From assembly GCA_014155875.1 (NCBI GenBank), contig JACEFZ010011676.1, forward strand, positions 325,001 through 389,000: a DNA stretch of 64,000 nt. The letters are read 5' to 3'. Source of the DNA: Cepaea nemoralis (taxonomy: Eukaryota > Mollusca > Gastropoda > Stylommatophora > Helicidae). Each line of letters opens with the position of its first letter. The stretch's first letter is position 1. The translations under genes were made by a program, and so were the position numbers. Shown in pieces: positions 1 through 9,945 of this stretch. A model generated the notes under the pieces. It saw only the letters and a list, made by a program, of their open reading frames with translations. It was not told where the DNA came from and did not search any database.

Positions 1-518
1 GGATAACAGAGCCGGCCGCTAAGAAAGCAATGGCAAACTACTGAGTGTAATCTTGCCAAGAGATCAACAGACAGCTGAAAGATGCTGCTGTTGACAGCTA
101 AGTCCTGTAAAGGATACGCAAAAAAAAAATAAAAAAATATCTTATTACACACACTCATTCCCCCTTTCTATCTTCCAAGGAATGGCTTTGGGTATAACGG
201 TAACTTACCCGCTTTCTGCTGTTCTGTGCAATAGCGACGTTGGAGGTGGATGGGAAACAATATTCTTTATATCAGGTAAACATGTATATTCTTTGAGGGA
301 TTCAGTATTCTTCATATCAGATAAAAATGTACATTCTTCGACAATCTGCCCTCAGTATAGTTGTCCACGAAGGGTTGATTGCGCCCCTTGAAAGCGTTGT
401 CTTATTACTCGGCAGAAACAATAAGTGTCATGTGTATAGAGTAAAATAGGTTACACTGACACAACAGCTTAAATGATTCTTGTGGCGACATGGCTGTTGC
501 TGAATTGACTGATTTGAC

Positions 519-610
519 TTTTCGGTTCACGAGTGCATTTTTCAGAAGACTCCTGGGAGTCGGCGCTGGAGCTATGGAGTTCATGCTTAATGCGACGCTT
601 TCGACGGATC
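519..610 (+). repeat. SINE-2 fragment
   Basis: This segment shares a body with the minus-strand copies at 930-1112 and 2395-2605 and the plus copy near 61.8 kb. Shared blocks are 'ttcggttcacgagtg', 'gactcctggg' and 'gcgacgctttcg'. It is 5'-truncated, because the tRNA-like head seen in the 2.4 kb copy is missing here. The rest of positions 1-1400 shows nothing else I can identify. Confidence 0.6.
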
Positions 611-929
611 GTCATGCGGGTAGAGACAGAGCCATGTGAGAAAACCCGGGTCAATGAACTCTTTCTGGTGACTGCCGATTCAATCGACGATGAACTGTGG
701 TTTTCGTGGCAGACTTTTGTGTAGGCATTCTGGCGGCGGCATTATGCACAGTGTACCTGTGCGGGCTGTTGGATTGCCGAGACTCCTGTCTGTTCCACTA
801 TTCACATTAGATAGTGGGGAGCATTTTGTATGATACTCACTGGCACAGGAACAGAGCATAATGGGGACGGCCCGTTGCCATGAAATTGGAACCTCGGCTA
901 ACTAACTAACTCGCTAAATGTTCGACTTC

Positions 930-1112
930 ATCATACCGGGTTTTATCTCACCGGCTCTGTTTACTTCCGCTGGGCAGACTGCCGAAAGTGACACACAAAA
1001 CACGAAATCCGTAGCTTCAGCGACGACCCTAGAAGTCTCCAAAAAATCTTGAATTTGTGAACCGAATAACGAAGCTCGAGATCGAACCCACTTCGCCACG
1101 GAAACAAATGGA
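930..1112 (-). repeat. SINE-2 copy with degenerate tRNA-like head
   Basis: Read on the minus strand it begins 'gtttccgtggcgaagtgg' (A-box-like), followed by a B-box-like 'gggttcgatctc', and then the SINE-2 body 'ttcggttcac'. Sequence and order match the copy at 2395-2605. Short open frames over it on both strands are incidental. Confidence 0.65.
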
Positions 1113-1416
1113 AATCACGAAGTGTAGGGCACCCTTCAAACTCACGAAAAGGCGTTGTTTCGACAAGCCTACATCAATTAACAAACATTGTTTACTGATG
1201 AAGACTTGTCGACGTAATATTCTTTCCTTAATTGCCATTTTATCTACTCAGCATTTCGTGGTTTCCGTTGACATGTGGGCTACAATCAAAGCGCAGTAAT
1301 TGACTGCGGTGGGCCATGATAACGGAAAACACAAGTATCGGGCTGGCCAGGGTAGCAGCATGCCCCGTGGCCAGTGAGCCCTGTAGACATCTGATGAAGT
1401 TGGCCTCTTAACCATT

Positions 1417-1440
1417 ATCAATCAATCAATCAATCAATCA
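1417..1440. repeat. (AATC)n microsatellite
   Basis: About five tandem aatc units. The same motif follows the RNase H remnant at 61.6 kb, so it may be the tail of a decayed LINE lying to its left, but no coding remnant is visible at 1.2-1.4 kb. Confidence 0.8.
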
Positions 1441-1497
1441 TGTGCCATGCCGGAAAGCGCCATTTCACTCGATCACCAGTGTCGTGGATACATTATA
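1441..1497 (-). mobile_element. LINE-G 3' end fragment
   Basis: About 55 bp resembles the extreme 3' end of LINE-G at 45.1 kb. Shared pieces are 'ccatgccgg', 'actcgatcac' and 'gtcgtggat'. It encodes only the last few residues of the element's reverse-transcriptase ORF on the minus strand. Confidence 0.5.
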
Positions 1498-2002
1498 CAA
1501 TATGTTAAAATGTGAATGATCTTTCAGTACTTACGTACCAATATTTATAGACCCAGTCAGCGACTGTACAACGCCATACAAAACGGAAAACATATCCGCT
1601 TGCAAATGGCACTTGGCGGAACACATGGGGCTGAAAAGACACAGCTTCCTCAGTCCTTCCTAACCCCACCCCATCCATCACCCAAATGAACCTCAATATC
1701 ACACACTTTCTTTTCCTGTATCCATGCCTTTGCTATATTTAAATATAATTGATGTTCTTACATACACAGAAATACGTCAATTAAGGTCGATTCAACTAAA
1801 ACGGACATCTGAAAATGTTATATCAAGAACTGGCGGCAGGTGTGATATTAACCACATGACTCATCGTCTGCCAATTATAAAACTATGGAGTCTGCGCCTT
1901 AAGACAAATGGAAACAAAAGTCATTCGCATAAATTGTTTTTTTTTTTAAATATGAAGAACAGCCAGTGCTGTTTAAGATTACATTTCTGTCTGTTGTTAT
2001 AG

Positions 2003-2139
2003 GTTCACTTGCTATTGTCTGGTGTTTTCTCTGGGGTGTATATGGCTACGATTCACCCGACGAGCACCCGCACATTTCAAACCAGGAGAAGATGTACATT
2101 AAAGCCACACTCAAGTCTGTTATGCCTATGCTTGTGGAG
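2003..2139 (+). CDS. SLC17 (sialin-like) transporter exon
   Basis: Internal exon of an SLC17-family anion transporter, a major-facilitator membrane protein. Acceptor 'ctgttgttatag' precedes 2003 and donor 'gag|gtaagaag' follows 2139. It enters with two bases of a codon (phase 1) and ends in phase 0. The 46 residues carry a hydrophobic segment 'SLAIVWCFLW', then a 'YDSPDEHPHIS' block and an 'EKMYI' helix. This is the family pattern in the central cytoplasmic loop after TM6 (W..... .D.P..H..IS..E..YI). The downstream exons at 35071 and 58926 continue the same family in order. Upstream exons for the N-terminal half lie outside the window. Divergence from textbook sialin is considerable, so substrate is not assigned. 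Confidence 0.8.
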
Positions 2140-2223
2140 GTAAGAAGACAGTTTTAGAACTAATCATCGTCATCATGTATATTGCCTGATGGCGTAGACA
2201 TCCATTCTTTTTTAAAACATCAG

Positions 2224-2358
2224 GGTCCGTGGTGTTCTGAATTTATTCTATGGATTCATGCCACTGTCTTAGAATACCCAGCGATATTTTTGTCTTGGGC
2301 TACACATGTCGCTTCAAACGTTGATCTTTCCAGTTGTCACGACATTCTTAAGTTTAAA
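2224..2358 (+). other. candidate SLC17 exon (uncertain)
   Basis: An 83 bp putative intron (2140-2223) ends 'ttcttttttaaaacatcag' and contains a branch-like 'actaat'. The open phase-0 frame that follows starts 'GPWCSEF', has an 'SW' 24 residues in, and reaches 'HDILKF' near its end. SLC17 proteins have 'PW', then 'NW' about 22 residues later, then '(K/R)E(I/V)L.F' in the piece expected between the exons at 2003 and 35071. Against it, no donor in the required phase 0 is visible after 'KFK', identity is low, and SINE-2 starts within about 40 bp. It may be a decayed exon or chance. Confidence 0.3.
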
Positions 2359-2394
2359 AGTTTACTAAGTTTAAAAGACAAGGGGTCGACTTCG

Positions 2395-2605
2395 TTGCAC
2401 CGTATTTTATTACATATTTCTCGATCATTTTCCGCAGGGTTGTTTCCGAAAGCGTCGCACAAAGCCCGAACTTCGCAGCTCTTGCGACGACCCCCAGGAG
2501 TCTCTGAGAAAAGTACACTCGTGAACCGAACGACGAAGCCCAGAATGGAACCTGAACGCAAGACAGGAGGTGCAACCACTTGGCCACGGAAACTATATTT
2601 GACCA
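2395..2605 (-). repeat. SINE-2, most complete copy
   Basis: On the minus strand it starts 'gtttccgtggccaagtgg' with an A box ('tggccaagtgg') and a B-box-like 'caggttccattc' about 30 bp later. The body contains 'ttcggttcacgagtg', 'gactcctggg' and 'gtgcgacgctttcgg'. This arrangement is that of a tRNA-derived, RNA polymerase III-driven SINE. Confidence 0.7.
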
Positions 2606-2769
2606 AAGAGCACCATTTGTCTGATATAGTTGCGTATAACAGCCTCATTGGGACGTTACGTACGCTGAACTTGGCACGACTGCGGTCGGATGAGAGTTGA
2701 ATGTCTGCATTCTAAGTCCGCAACTGGTGGAAAGACTGGACACCTATTTCTACGTGTACTCGGGCCTAA

Positions 2770-3080
2770 TCACAACAACATAAATGAGATTCCTGAGAAT
2801 AATACCCAATATATCAAAAAGAGAGAAAGTCAGAAATGAAAAAAAATTAGGGCTAAAATGGGGATTATAGCAGCGCTGAATTTTATTAGAATGCAGCAAA
2901 TCAAATGGTTTGGCCATGTAACCAGGTTATCAACTAACAGAACCACAACAAGCAATGACGTACAGACCAGATGGAAGCAGAGGAAGAGGCCGAACACGTA
3001 AGCGATGGACGGAGGAAATAGTAGAGTCCATGGGAATCTTGATACATGAAGCTCATGAACGAGCACTCTCCCGCTGATGA
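2770..3080 (+). mobile_element. LINE-E 3' end
   Basis: Decayed C-terminal end of a LINE reverse-transcriptase ORF. The last part, ending at the TGA at 3074-3076, reads 'PQQAMTYRPDG' and then 'RKRWTEEIVESMGI'. It is nearly the same as the plus-strand copy at 26.17-26.31 kb. Upstream, stops and frame changes break the frame. From 3100 to 4080 I see no gene, only the repeat at 3340-3475. Confidence 0.65.
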
Positions 3081-3339
3081 CGAGGGACACTGGTAATATG
3101 GAAAGCTAATCCACAAGCAAAAAACATTGCATTCTATGGGCAATGCTTGAGTTCAAAACGAGCTGGAAAAGAAATATTAACCACACGGGAAATATGTCAT
3201 TACATTTAGATCATATTAGACACACACGTATGTATATGTTTACAGTAAAGTAAATGGCCCGTGAACACACATTATGACGTATAGAGCATATGGTTGTAGT
3301 AATAAAGTAAGGCTCCATTTTACACACCTTACCATGCGT

Positions 3340-3475
3340 CGGGCATATGGTGCTAACCTCATATTTCAATAGCCAGCTCTCCGGGGTTATGTGGTTGATA
3401 TCCCGTTAGCCGTCTTTACTTAACAAGGCATTTCCTGGTGTCAGTTTTAGACTGGGGTGATCTGGAAGCCCAGGA
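3340..3475 (+). repeat. dispersed repeat (pair with 13.65 kb)
   Basis: Shares order and sequence with 13650-13800: 'atgtggt', then 'cctttactt/cgtctttactt', 'aaggcatttcctgg', 'cagttttaga' and 'gaagccc'. By eye the identity is about 70 percent. The family is not recognised; no coding capacity. Confidence 0.5.
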
Positions 3476-4087
3476 AAATTTTTATTTTTTTAAATATTAG
3501 GGATGGAACGAGGGGGAGGGGGCGGCGGCTATAACCAGCAACTATAGCGTGATTCATGAGCCATTTAACTATCACATAATGGGTGTTTTGAGCTCAATGG
3601 TCGTTGACCAAGAAAAAAAAGAAGAAGATGAAAGAATACTGACACTTTACAATATCTGTACATATTGGAGAAATCTGTCTCATAGATAGTAGCATGTATC
3701 GGAAACTGACGTTCTTGGCACATATTAAAGGTCACAGTGGCTTGAAACAAGAGGATATTAACGGAAGGAGAGGCAGAGGCCAACCAGCACAAAGATTAAA
3801 AACGGGTGATTTTTTCAACACCTTGAACATGAGGGCGCATGCGGCCTGAGATATTGCCAAAAAATGGGTGCCATGAAATGCCGTGGGGGTGGGAGTGAGG
3901 GGGTGGCGACCGGCGTAATATTAACAATGTCACTATCGAGTGTCGGTTCTTCGATTTAAATAATCGGGCTAGTACTTTATACCTAGAATTGAAAATGGTA
4001 TTTGTTTGGTCTTTATTCTACGATGTTGCAATTGATTTAATAATGATCAACTTGCAATAGCTTTTTGGAATAGCTATCCATTGGGTC

Positions 4088-4955
4088 ATGCACAAACGCA
4101 CAAACAACTCAAATATGGGTATCCATTGGGTTGACAAAATTCTAGATGACCTGGACTTTGCCGACGACATAGTGCTTTTGAGTTCAACACACCCGGATGC
4201 CCAAGAGAAAATAAACCACCTCCAAAATGTTTCAGGGCAAATTGGTCTCCAAATTAACACCACAAAAACAAAGACTATTGATCTTACCAACAGTTCAGAT
4301 GACACCAAATTGAACAGCTACGTTCTTGAAAAAGTCAACAGCTTTATATACCCAGGAAGCAAAATGACATCTACAGGGGACTCAACACCAGAAATATCAT
4401 CTAGAATCGCACTGGCATCTAGTGCCTTCAATAAACTGTCAAACATCTGGAAGTCAAAGACACTCAGCAAACACACAAAACTTAAAATCTTCAACTCTTG
4501 TGTGATTAACGTATGGATGTGAAAGTTGGAAATCAACGGTAGCTTTAGATAAAAAATTAGACAATTTTGAGAACAAATGTCTTAGAAGACTTCTAAACAT
4601 CCACTGGACAGACTTCAGAACTAATTCGCAAATAAGACAAGAGACTAAGCAAGATACAGTATCCAATTTCATAAGAAGACGCCGTTGGAACTACATCGGC
4701 CATGTACTCAGAATGGACAAGTCAAGACTCCCCTACCAAGCCCTCATATGGTCACCAGTAGGGAAAAGAAAACGGGGAAGACCAAGAGAGACCCTGCGTA
4801 GAACCATCATTAGAGAAGGCTCATTCAATGGCCAAGTAAATATCCAAGATCTACAACAGGTAGCAGCGAACCGCCAAGCATGGAGAGACATGACTTCTGC
4901 CCTATGTGCCGCCTTAGGCTCAAGAGGAAAGACTAACTAACTAACTAACTAACTT
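4088..4955 (+). mobile_element. 5'-truncated LINE with RT fragment and (TAAC)n tail
   Basis: The frame 4088-4522 carries the catalytic box of a non-LTR reverse transcriptase, 'LDFADDIVLLS', and the following thumb region ('LQINTTKTKTI', 'YPGSKMTS'). After a frame break at about 4500 the tail resumes at 4713-4940 with 'GRPRETLRRTI' and a terminal 'AWRDMTSALCAAL'. The element ends in a (TAAC)n tail at 4931-4955. About 5' two thirds of the ORF is missing, as usual for incomplete reverse transcription. Clade not assigned. Confidence 0.8.
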
Positions 4956-5235
4956 GCAATAGGAGCTTGAAAATAGAACTTAGAATTGACCGACCAGGCA
5001 TTCGTCTGTCTGATACATGCATTGTGTTGTGTATGTTAAGATGCGGCTGTCATGATAATATCCTCTTGAGTGTTTGACAAACGCCAATTCCTCACCCGTT
5101 ACGGTACATTAGTCAAGCCATAAAAAAAAAACATTAACATGACTACAGAGTTCATCCCTGATGAAGCAACACTCAATTATTTCTTGATCAGACAGGGACA
5201 TAAAAACATGGCCACTTTTCCATTACATGTATGTT

Positions 5236-5451
5236 ACTGAGTGAGCGAATGGCTGAGTGGTTAAGAATACCGAGTTCTCCTTCGGGAGACCCGGGTTCGA
5301 ATCCTTTGTAAGGTGTGCATTTTTTCTGTCGGGGGCAAAAAGAAAATCCTAACCTGCACAGTTCGCGGCGACTGCACTAACTTTATTCTTAGGCTCAAGA
5401 CCCTCTGTCCTACACTGCAAGGTATTATAGGCAGCAAATTACAGTTTTATT

Positions 5452-5490
<39 letters not shown>

Positions 5491-5495
5491 TTTTG
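5236..5495 (+). repeat. SINE-1 with (TTTA)n tail
   Basis: The tRNA-like head has an A box 'tggctgagtggttaag' (Ser/Leu type), an anticodon-arm-like 'ctccttcgggag' hairpin and a perfect B box 'gggttcgaatcc'. The body contains 'aacctgcacagttcgcggcg' and 'actgca'. It ends near 'caaggtattataggcag' and a (TTTA)n tract at 5449-5494. Other copies lie at 26.4 (minus), 37.86 and 59.7 kb. This is a SINE and not a tRNA gene: the body is conserved among copies and no 3' acceptor stem closes the cloverleaf. Confidence 0.85.
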
Positions 5496-5521
5496 ACTGA
5501 GTAATGGACACCTTTAATATA

Positions 5522-5826
5522 TGTAACAGTATAGCTTAGGAGTAAAGAGTTAGGGAATGCTGCGCATTCATTAACTAGTGGGAAACCATAGTTGGTGAAC
5601 GTGTGTGCACGAATGGATAGACGTATCCAGGGCTTGCACACACGTCACTTGGGGGACTGGGAATTCAGGAGGTAAACAACAAGAATGTCGGAGTTTACCA
5701 TCATGTTTGAAGACGAATGATTTTCACCTAATAAACGCATGAATTTATAAAAGACGAGACTTGTCCACTATATTATCACGAGCCTTCCACACTCAGCATT
5801 GTTATATCATCATGGCCACTGTGATA
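5522..5826 (+). repeat. 5' LTR
   Basis: Begins TGTAACAGTATAG and ends 'ccactgtgata'. It matches 13341-13645 throughout by eye. It contains 'aataaa' (polyadenylation signal) and 'tttataaaag' (TATA-like) close together near the end. The exact 3' boundary is set by divergence from the other copy ('tagg' here, 'caag' there). Confidence 0.9.
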
Positions 5827-5836
5827 TAGGCTGAAT

Positions 5837-5850
5837 TGGTGCCGTCGACC
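5837..5850 (+). other. putative primer-binding site
   Basis: 'tggtgccgtcgacc' lies 10 bp after the 5' LTR. It starts TGG, as expected for pairing with a tRNA 3' CCA end, but I cannot assign the tRNA. From 5851 to 6484 there is a leader without a supported gene; it includes an (AATC)n-like tract at 6038-6075. Confidence 0.45.
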
Positions 5851-6484
5851 TCAAGATTGCAAACATGGGATGTAGCGAAGATTGTTGACAAGCAAAGAAC
5901 AAACGAAGGAGTGTTTTGTCTACGTCTGGAAACAGATGTTATGGAAGTTTTCAAGTAATTAATAAGAGACGCAACAACTGAAAGCCCGCCCAAGGGTAGT
6001 TGTTGTGATTTCTCAGTGTTTATTAAGAGGATCTCTCAATCAATCAATCGATCAATCAATCAAGCAATCAATCAGTCCGTATTGTATCGAGCGTTGTAAA
6101 TTTAAAAGCCAAACGAGCATAATCAGCGGCATGTAAACAACTGGAAGGAATCGACTTCGATTGAGGTGAGAAGTCCAGAGGCTCTTCTTTTTCTGCTCCT
6201 TTCAAGTTTTGTCGATCAGAGTCCTTTTTTTTATCAAGATCCTCGATTGGAATTTTTTGCGTCAGGATGGTCAATTAGAGTCCCTTTTATCAGGATTCAC
6301 GATTGGAACTGGAACCTTTTTCATCAAGGTCATCGGTTGGAGTCTTTTTCGTCTAGTTTAGGTAATGGATAGTTTTAGATTAATTAATTGAACAGAATAT
6401 TTCTTGATGATTACTTTGAAATAATATTGTCTGAAAATATTTGTATATTATATTGCTTGATAATTTCCATTATAGAATTTTAGG

Positions 6485-7495
6485 ATGGAGCCCCAAGATT
6501 TTTCTCAGGTATTGAGTGGAGTTGGCGGAGCAATATCAAAGTTGGATGCAGTATTGAGACAGCAAAGTGTAATCAGTGATGTGGAGAGATTTAATGGACA
6601 GGCGAATCAGTTTAAGAAATGGATTATTTCTATTGAGAAACATGCTTATCTAGTGAACGCTACAGACGAGGATAAAAAGAATTTAGCATATAGAACTAGT
6701 ACAAGTCCAGTTTCTGACCATATAAGAAGAAAGCTAGAAGCGGGAGGAGATGAAACCTGGGAACAATTCAAAACCGACCTGGCACATAAATACGCAGAAA
6801 TTACTGATCCACAACACGCATTCTCAGTGTTGCGACAAACGAGACAAAATGTTACGGAAAGTGTACAGCTATACAGTGATAGGTTAATCAATTTAGCTGA
6901 GGAGTCATTTTTGGGACAGAATGTACGAGCTGAAGAAGTGGAACGGATGTTGGTGGGGATTTTTGTTGATGGGATTAGGTCAGATGGATTAAAATTTAAG
7001 TTATTGAGAGAGAATCCTGCAAGATTGTCACAAGCGGTAGATATCGCTATACAAGAAGAAAGCTTGAGGAGAAGGTTTAGATTGAGAGTAGGACGAGAGT
7101 TAGGTAGTAGTTCGGAAGATAGAATTGAAGAACCTATGGAAATAGGACAGTATAGACATGGATAGAGAGGAAGACGAGGAGAAGTACAGATGGTACAAAG
7201 AAACACTAACGTATATAATCAAGGTAGAGAAGGACAAGTGAGAAATACTGTAAGAAACATGGAAGGTAACACAAATAACACGAATGTGGTTTCTTGGGGA
7301 TGCCACCAACGTGGGCACATTTTTCGCTTCTGTGGTAACAGACGTGTCCCATCGAATACACAAAATAATAGAGGTGTTCAGACGAGTACACAGAACAGAA
7401 CTGCAAATAGCAGATCAGCAAATGGGAATTATGGAGAAATGCAGAGAAATTTTAGAAGGTCAGGAAATCAGGGAAATTGGCATCCCGCTTACTGA
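6485..7495 (+). pseudogene. gypsy gag (one in-frame stop)
   Basis: Structural protein ORF of the retroelement. The start ATG at 6485 follows the leader. Residues 1-226 form a typical retrotransposon capsid region ('FNGQANQFKKW', 'WEQFKTDLAHKY', then an 'LRQTRQNVTESV' helix). A TAG at 7163-7165 interrupts the frame. The same frame is open again to a TGA at 7493-7495 and contains a zinc-knuckle-like 'SWGCHQRGHIFRFC'. That knuckle has C-x4-H-x4-C spacing, but the first expected cysteine codon is TCT (Ser). The final codons overlap pol. The nonsense codon would remove the nucleic-acid-binding part. It could instead be a readthrough site, but mid-gag position makes decay or sequencing error more likely. 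Confidence 0.85.
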
Positions 7496-7516
7496 ACAGG
7501 ATCGGCAGTAGGGGGG
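7471..7516 (+). promoter_or_regulatory. -1 programmed ribosomal frameshift signal (gag-pol)
   Basis: The heptamer G GGA AAT (7471-7477) lies in the gag frame in X XXY YYZ form. Six nucleotides later a stem can form: 7484-7494 (cccgcttactg) pairs with 7506-7516 (cagtagggggg), with 10 of 11 positions paired (one G.U, one G-G mismatch) around an 11-nt loop. Slipping by -1 enters exactly the frame of the protease ORF, which is open from 7477. The gag stop is 16 nt past the heptamer. This fits the usual heptamer, spacer and stem geometry. Confidence 0.8.
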
Positions 7517-8133
7517 AAGATAGTAAGATCCAAAAGATGCATCAATGTATTAAAAACCCAAATGATGAGTATAATAGGACATTTAGAAATAAAAAACATA
7601 AGAAGTTATCTCCCCAAGGCGAGATAAAACAGTTGTCACTAAATATGGTTGATCCTAGCTCATGTATAGTAGAAATAGGAAAATATAAAGTTAGAACATT
7701 AGTTGACTCGGGAGCACAAGTTAGCGTGATTAAAGAAACATTTTTATATCGAATGTTAAAAAATTGTAAAATATTTAGAATTCAGGAGAATCTTCATTCG
7801 GTAACTGGACACAGATTAGAAGTGCTTGGACAAACGATGATAAATTTTAAATTAGGAGGGATAAATGTTAGGCATATGTTCCATGTGGTCAAGGAATTAA
7901 ATAGAAATATGATATTGGGTAGAGATTTTTTATTGAAAAATGGGGTGAGACTTTTTTTTGATTTGCATAAATTAAAATTCCAAGATGTGTATGTAGATTT
8001 GGAAGAGGATATGCATGTGTCGACACTAGTTAGAGTCAAAACGACCATGAATTTGAAACCACAAACGGTTAATTTAATACAGGCAAAAATGAAAAAAACC
8101 CATACTTTTCGGTTGGACAAACAGTTAAAATAA
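7477..8133 (+). pseudogene. gypsy pol: protease region
   Basis: Frame -1 to gag, entered by frameshift at 7471-7477, so no own start codon is needed. It encodes a linker and then a retropepsin-like aspartic protease with catalytic 'LVDSGA' at about 7699-7716 and a later 'ILGRDFLLKNGV' flap/strand motif. The frame ends at a TAA at 8131-8133. The downstream reverse-transcriptase frame is open back to about 8110, so a single-base loss in a short T run near 8107 separates the two. Confidence 0.85.
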
Positions 8134-9314
8134 CGGAATTAGAGAGAGAAATAATACAGGAACCTGGCTTAGAAGTCACCGATGGGTTAATAGTACTAGA
8201 TAGACATCTCAGCTTTCCAGTGATGCTCCTAAATAATACAGGAAAAAATATTACATTATATAGAGGTTGTGTAATCGCTAAAGTAGAGTATAGTGAAAAT
8301 AACATGTTAACTATAGATAAAGAAAACATATGGGGAAATAAGTATTCAGAAACTCCCATGATTAGAAATAATGTCGGAAATAAGTATAAAAGAAGCTGGA
8401 AAAGACGAAATGATGAATTGATCCATACATTTAAGAAACGTCCATCTCAGATAGATACAGTTGATAAAAAGACAAGAGAACAAGAATTGGTATCACAATT
8501 AAAAGCTCCGCCGGAGAATAGGGAAATATTAGAAAGGTTCGTGAAAGAAAATCAAGACGTTTTTGCGGTTAGTGATTTAGAATTGGGTAAGACAAAAACA
8601 GTTACAATGGAAATAGATACAGGAGACCATCCACCAATTAGTTTAAAACCATATAGAACTCCATTAAGAAATAGAGAAATTGTGGAAAAGGCAATAGAAG
8701 ATATGTTGAAAGCAGGGATAATAACAAGATCAAAGTCAGAATGGTCATCTCCGGTCGTCATAGTAGCCAAACCTGATGGTTCGAGCAGGTTCTGTTGTGA
8801 CTACAGGGCGTTGAACAAAATCACTAAGAATGTAGCGTACCCACTGCCAGTGATTGATGATATTTTGGGGTTGCTTAATGGCTCCACATTCTTCACGACG
8901 CTAGACGCAAGGTCAGGATTTTGGTGTATTCCGATGTCGAAGGACGCGCAAAAGAAAAGTGCTTTCTGTACTCATATGGGTTCGTACGAATTCTTACGTA
9001 TGCCATTCGGGGTTCGAACTGCCCCGTCTCACTATATGCTCTTAATGAATGAAGTTTTAGAAGGTATGCAAAAGTTTGCTCTAGCATATATAGACGACGT
9101 TCTGATTTTTACGAAAGGAGATGTGGAGGATCATTTAAAACATATTAGACTAGTGTTTGACAGGTTAAGAAGGCATGATGTTAAATTGAAGCTTAGTAAG
9201 TGCCAGTTTTTAAAAACAGAAACAAAATATATGGGGTATATTATAAATAGAGAAGGAATTAAACCAGACCAGGAAAAGATAAAGGCTATTAAAGAAGTTA
9301 CCTCCTCCAACTAA
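8110..9314 (+). pseudogene. gypsy pol: reverse transcriptase
   Basis: RNA-dependent DNA polymerase domain. Visible motifs in order: 'GIITRSKSEWSSPVV', 'FCCDYRALNKIT', 'YPLPVIDDIL', 'FTTLDARSGFW', 'FLRMPFG' and the catalytic 'AYIDDVLIF' (Y-x-D-D, around 9087-9104). 'KCQFLKTETKYMGYI' follows. All core blocks are present. The frame breaks at about 9300 and continues in the next frame (+1) into RNase H. By eye catalytic residues look intact. Confidence 0.92.
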
Positions 9315-9945
9315 CATAAAGGAAGTACGTGCGTTTATAGGAACCTGTGGGTATTATAGGCGGTTTGTCCCAGCATTTTCAAAGATTGCAGAGCCAATTA
9401 CAAATTTGACGGGTAAATACGCTAGATTTAAGTGGGATGATGAGTGTCAAAAAGCATTCGATTTTTTAAAAAACAGTTTAACAGTGGTACCACTATTGAC
9501 GCATCCAGACTTGAACAAACAGTTAATACTATATACAGATGCTTCGGACAATGCAATAGGAGCATGTTTGGTTCAACCATATGAAGGAAAAGAGTCTGGA
9601 ATACCAGGGGTTAAAAATGAAAGGCCAATTTACTTCTTATCTCATAAGCTTAGCAAAACTCAACGCAAATGGCCGATTATTGAGAAAGAAGCTTATGCCA
9701 TACACTACGCTCTACAAAAACTAAATTATTACTTACATAATGCCAATTTCATTATTAGAACTGATCACATGCCATTAAAGTCTATATTAGAAGCACCAAT
9801 ACAAAATAGGAAAATACAAACGTGGGCATTGAATCTACAGGGATACAATGCTACAGTGGAATATGTTTCAGGAAAACATAATACATGCGCCGATCTTTTG
9901 TCTAGGATCCCAGTATCCACAGTCATCAGGGAACACGGAAGATGA
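9304..9945 (+). pseudogene. gypsy pol: connection and RNase H
   Basis: The frame enters after the break near 9300 with the connection block ('RAFIGTCGYYRRF'). It holds an RNase H domain with 'LYTDASDNAIGACL' at about 9529, 'EKEAYAIHYALQKL' and 'IRTDHMPLKSIL', and ends with 'HNTCADLLSRIP'. This is the usual Ty3/gypsy arrangement of reverse transcriptase followed by RNase H. A further frame break at about 9915-9940 leads to the integrase frame; the TGA at 9943-9945 closes this one. Confidence 0.88.

Noticed and set aside
5236..5310. tRNA gene (Ser/Leu-like) on the plus strand
   Set aside because: A and B boxes are good, but the acceptor stem does not close and the sequence continues into a body shared with other loci, so it is a SINE head.
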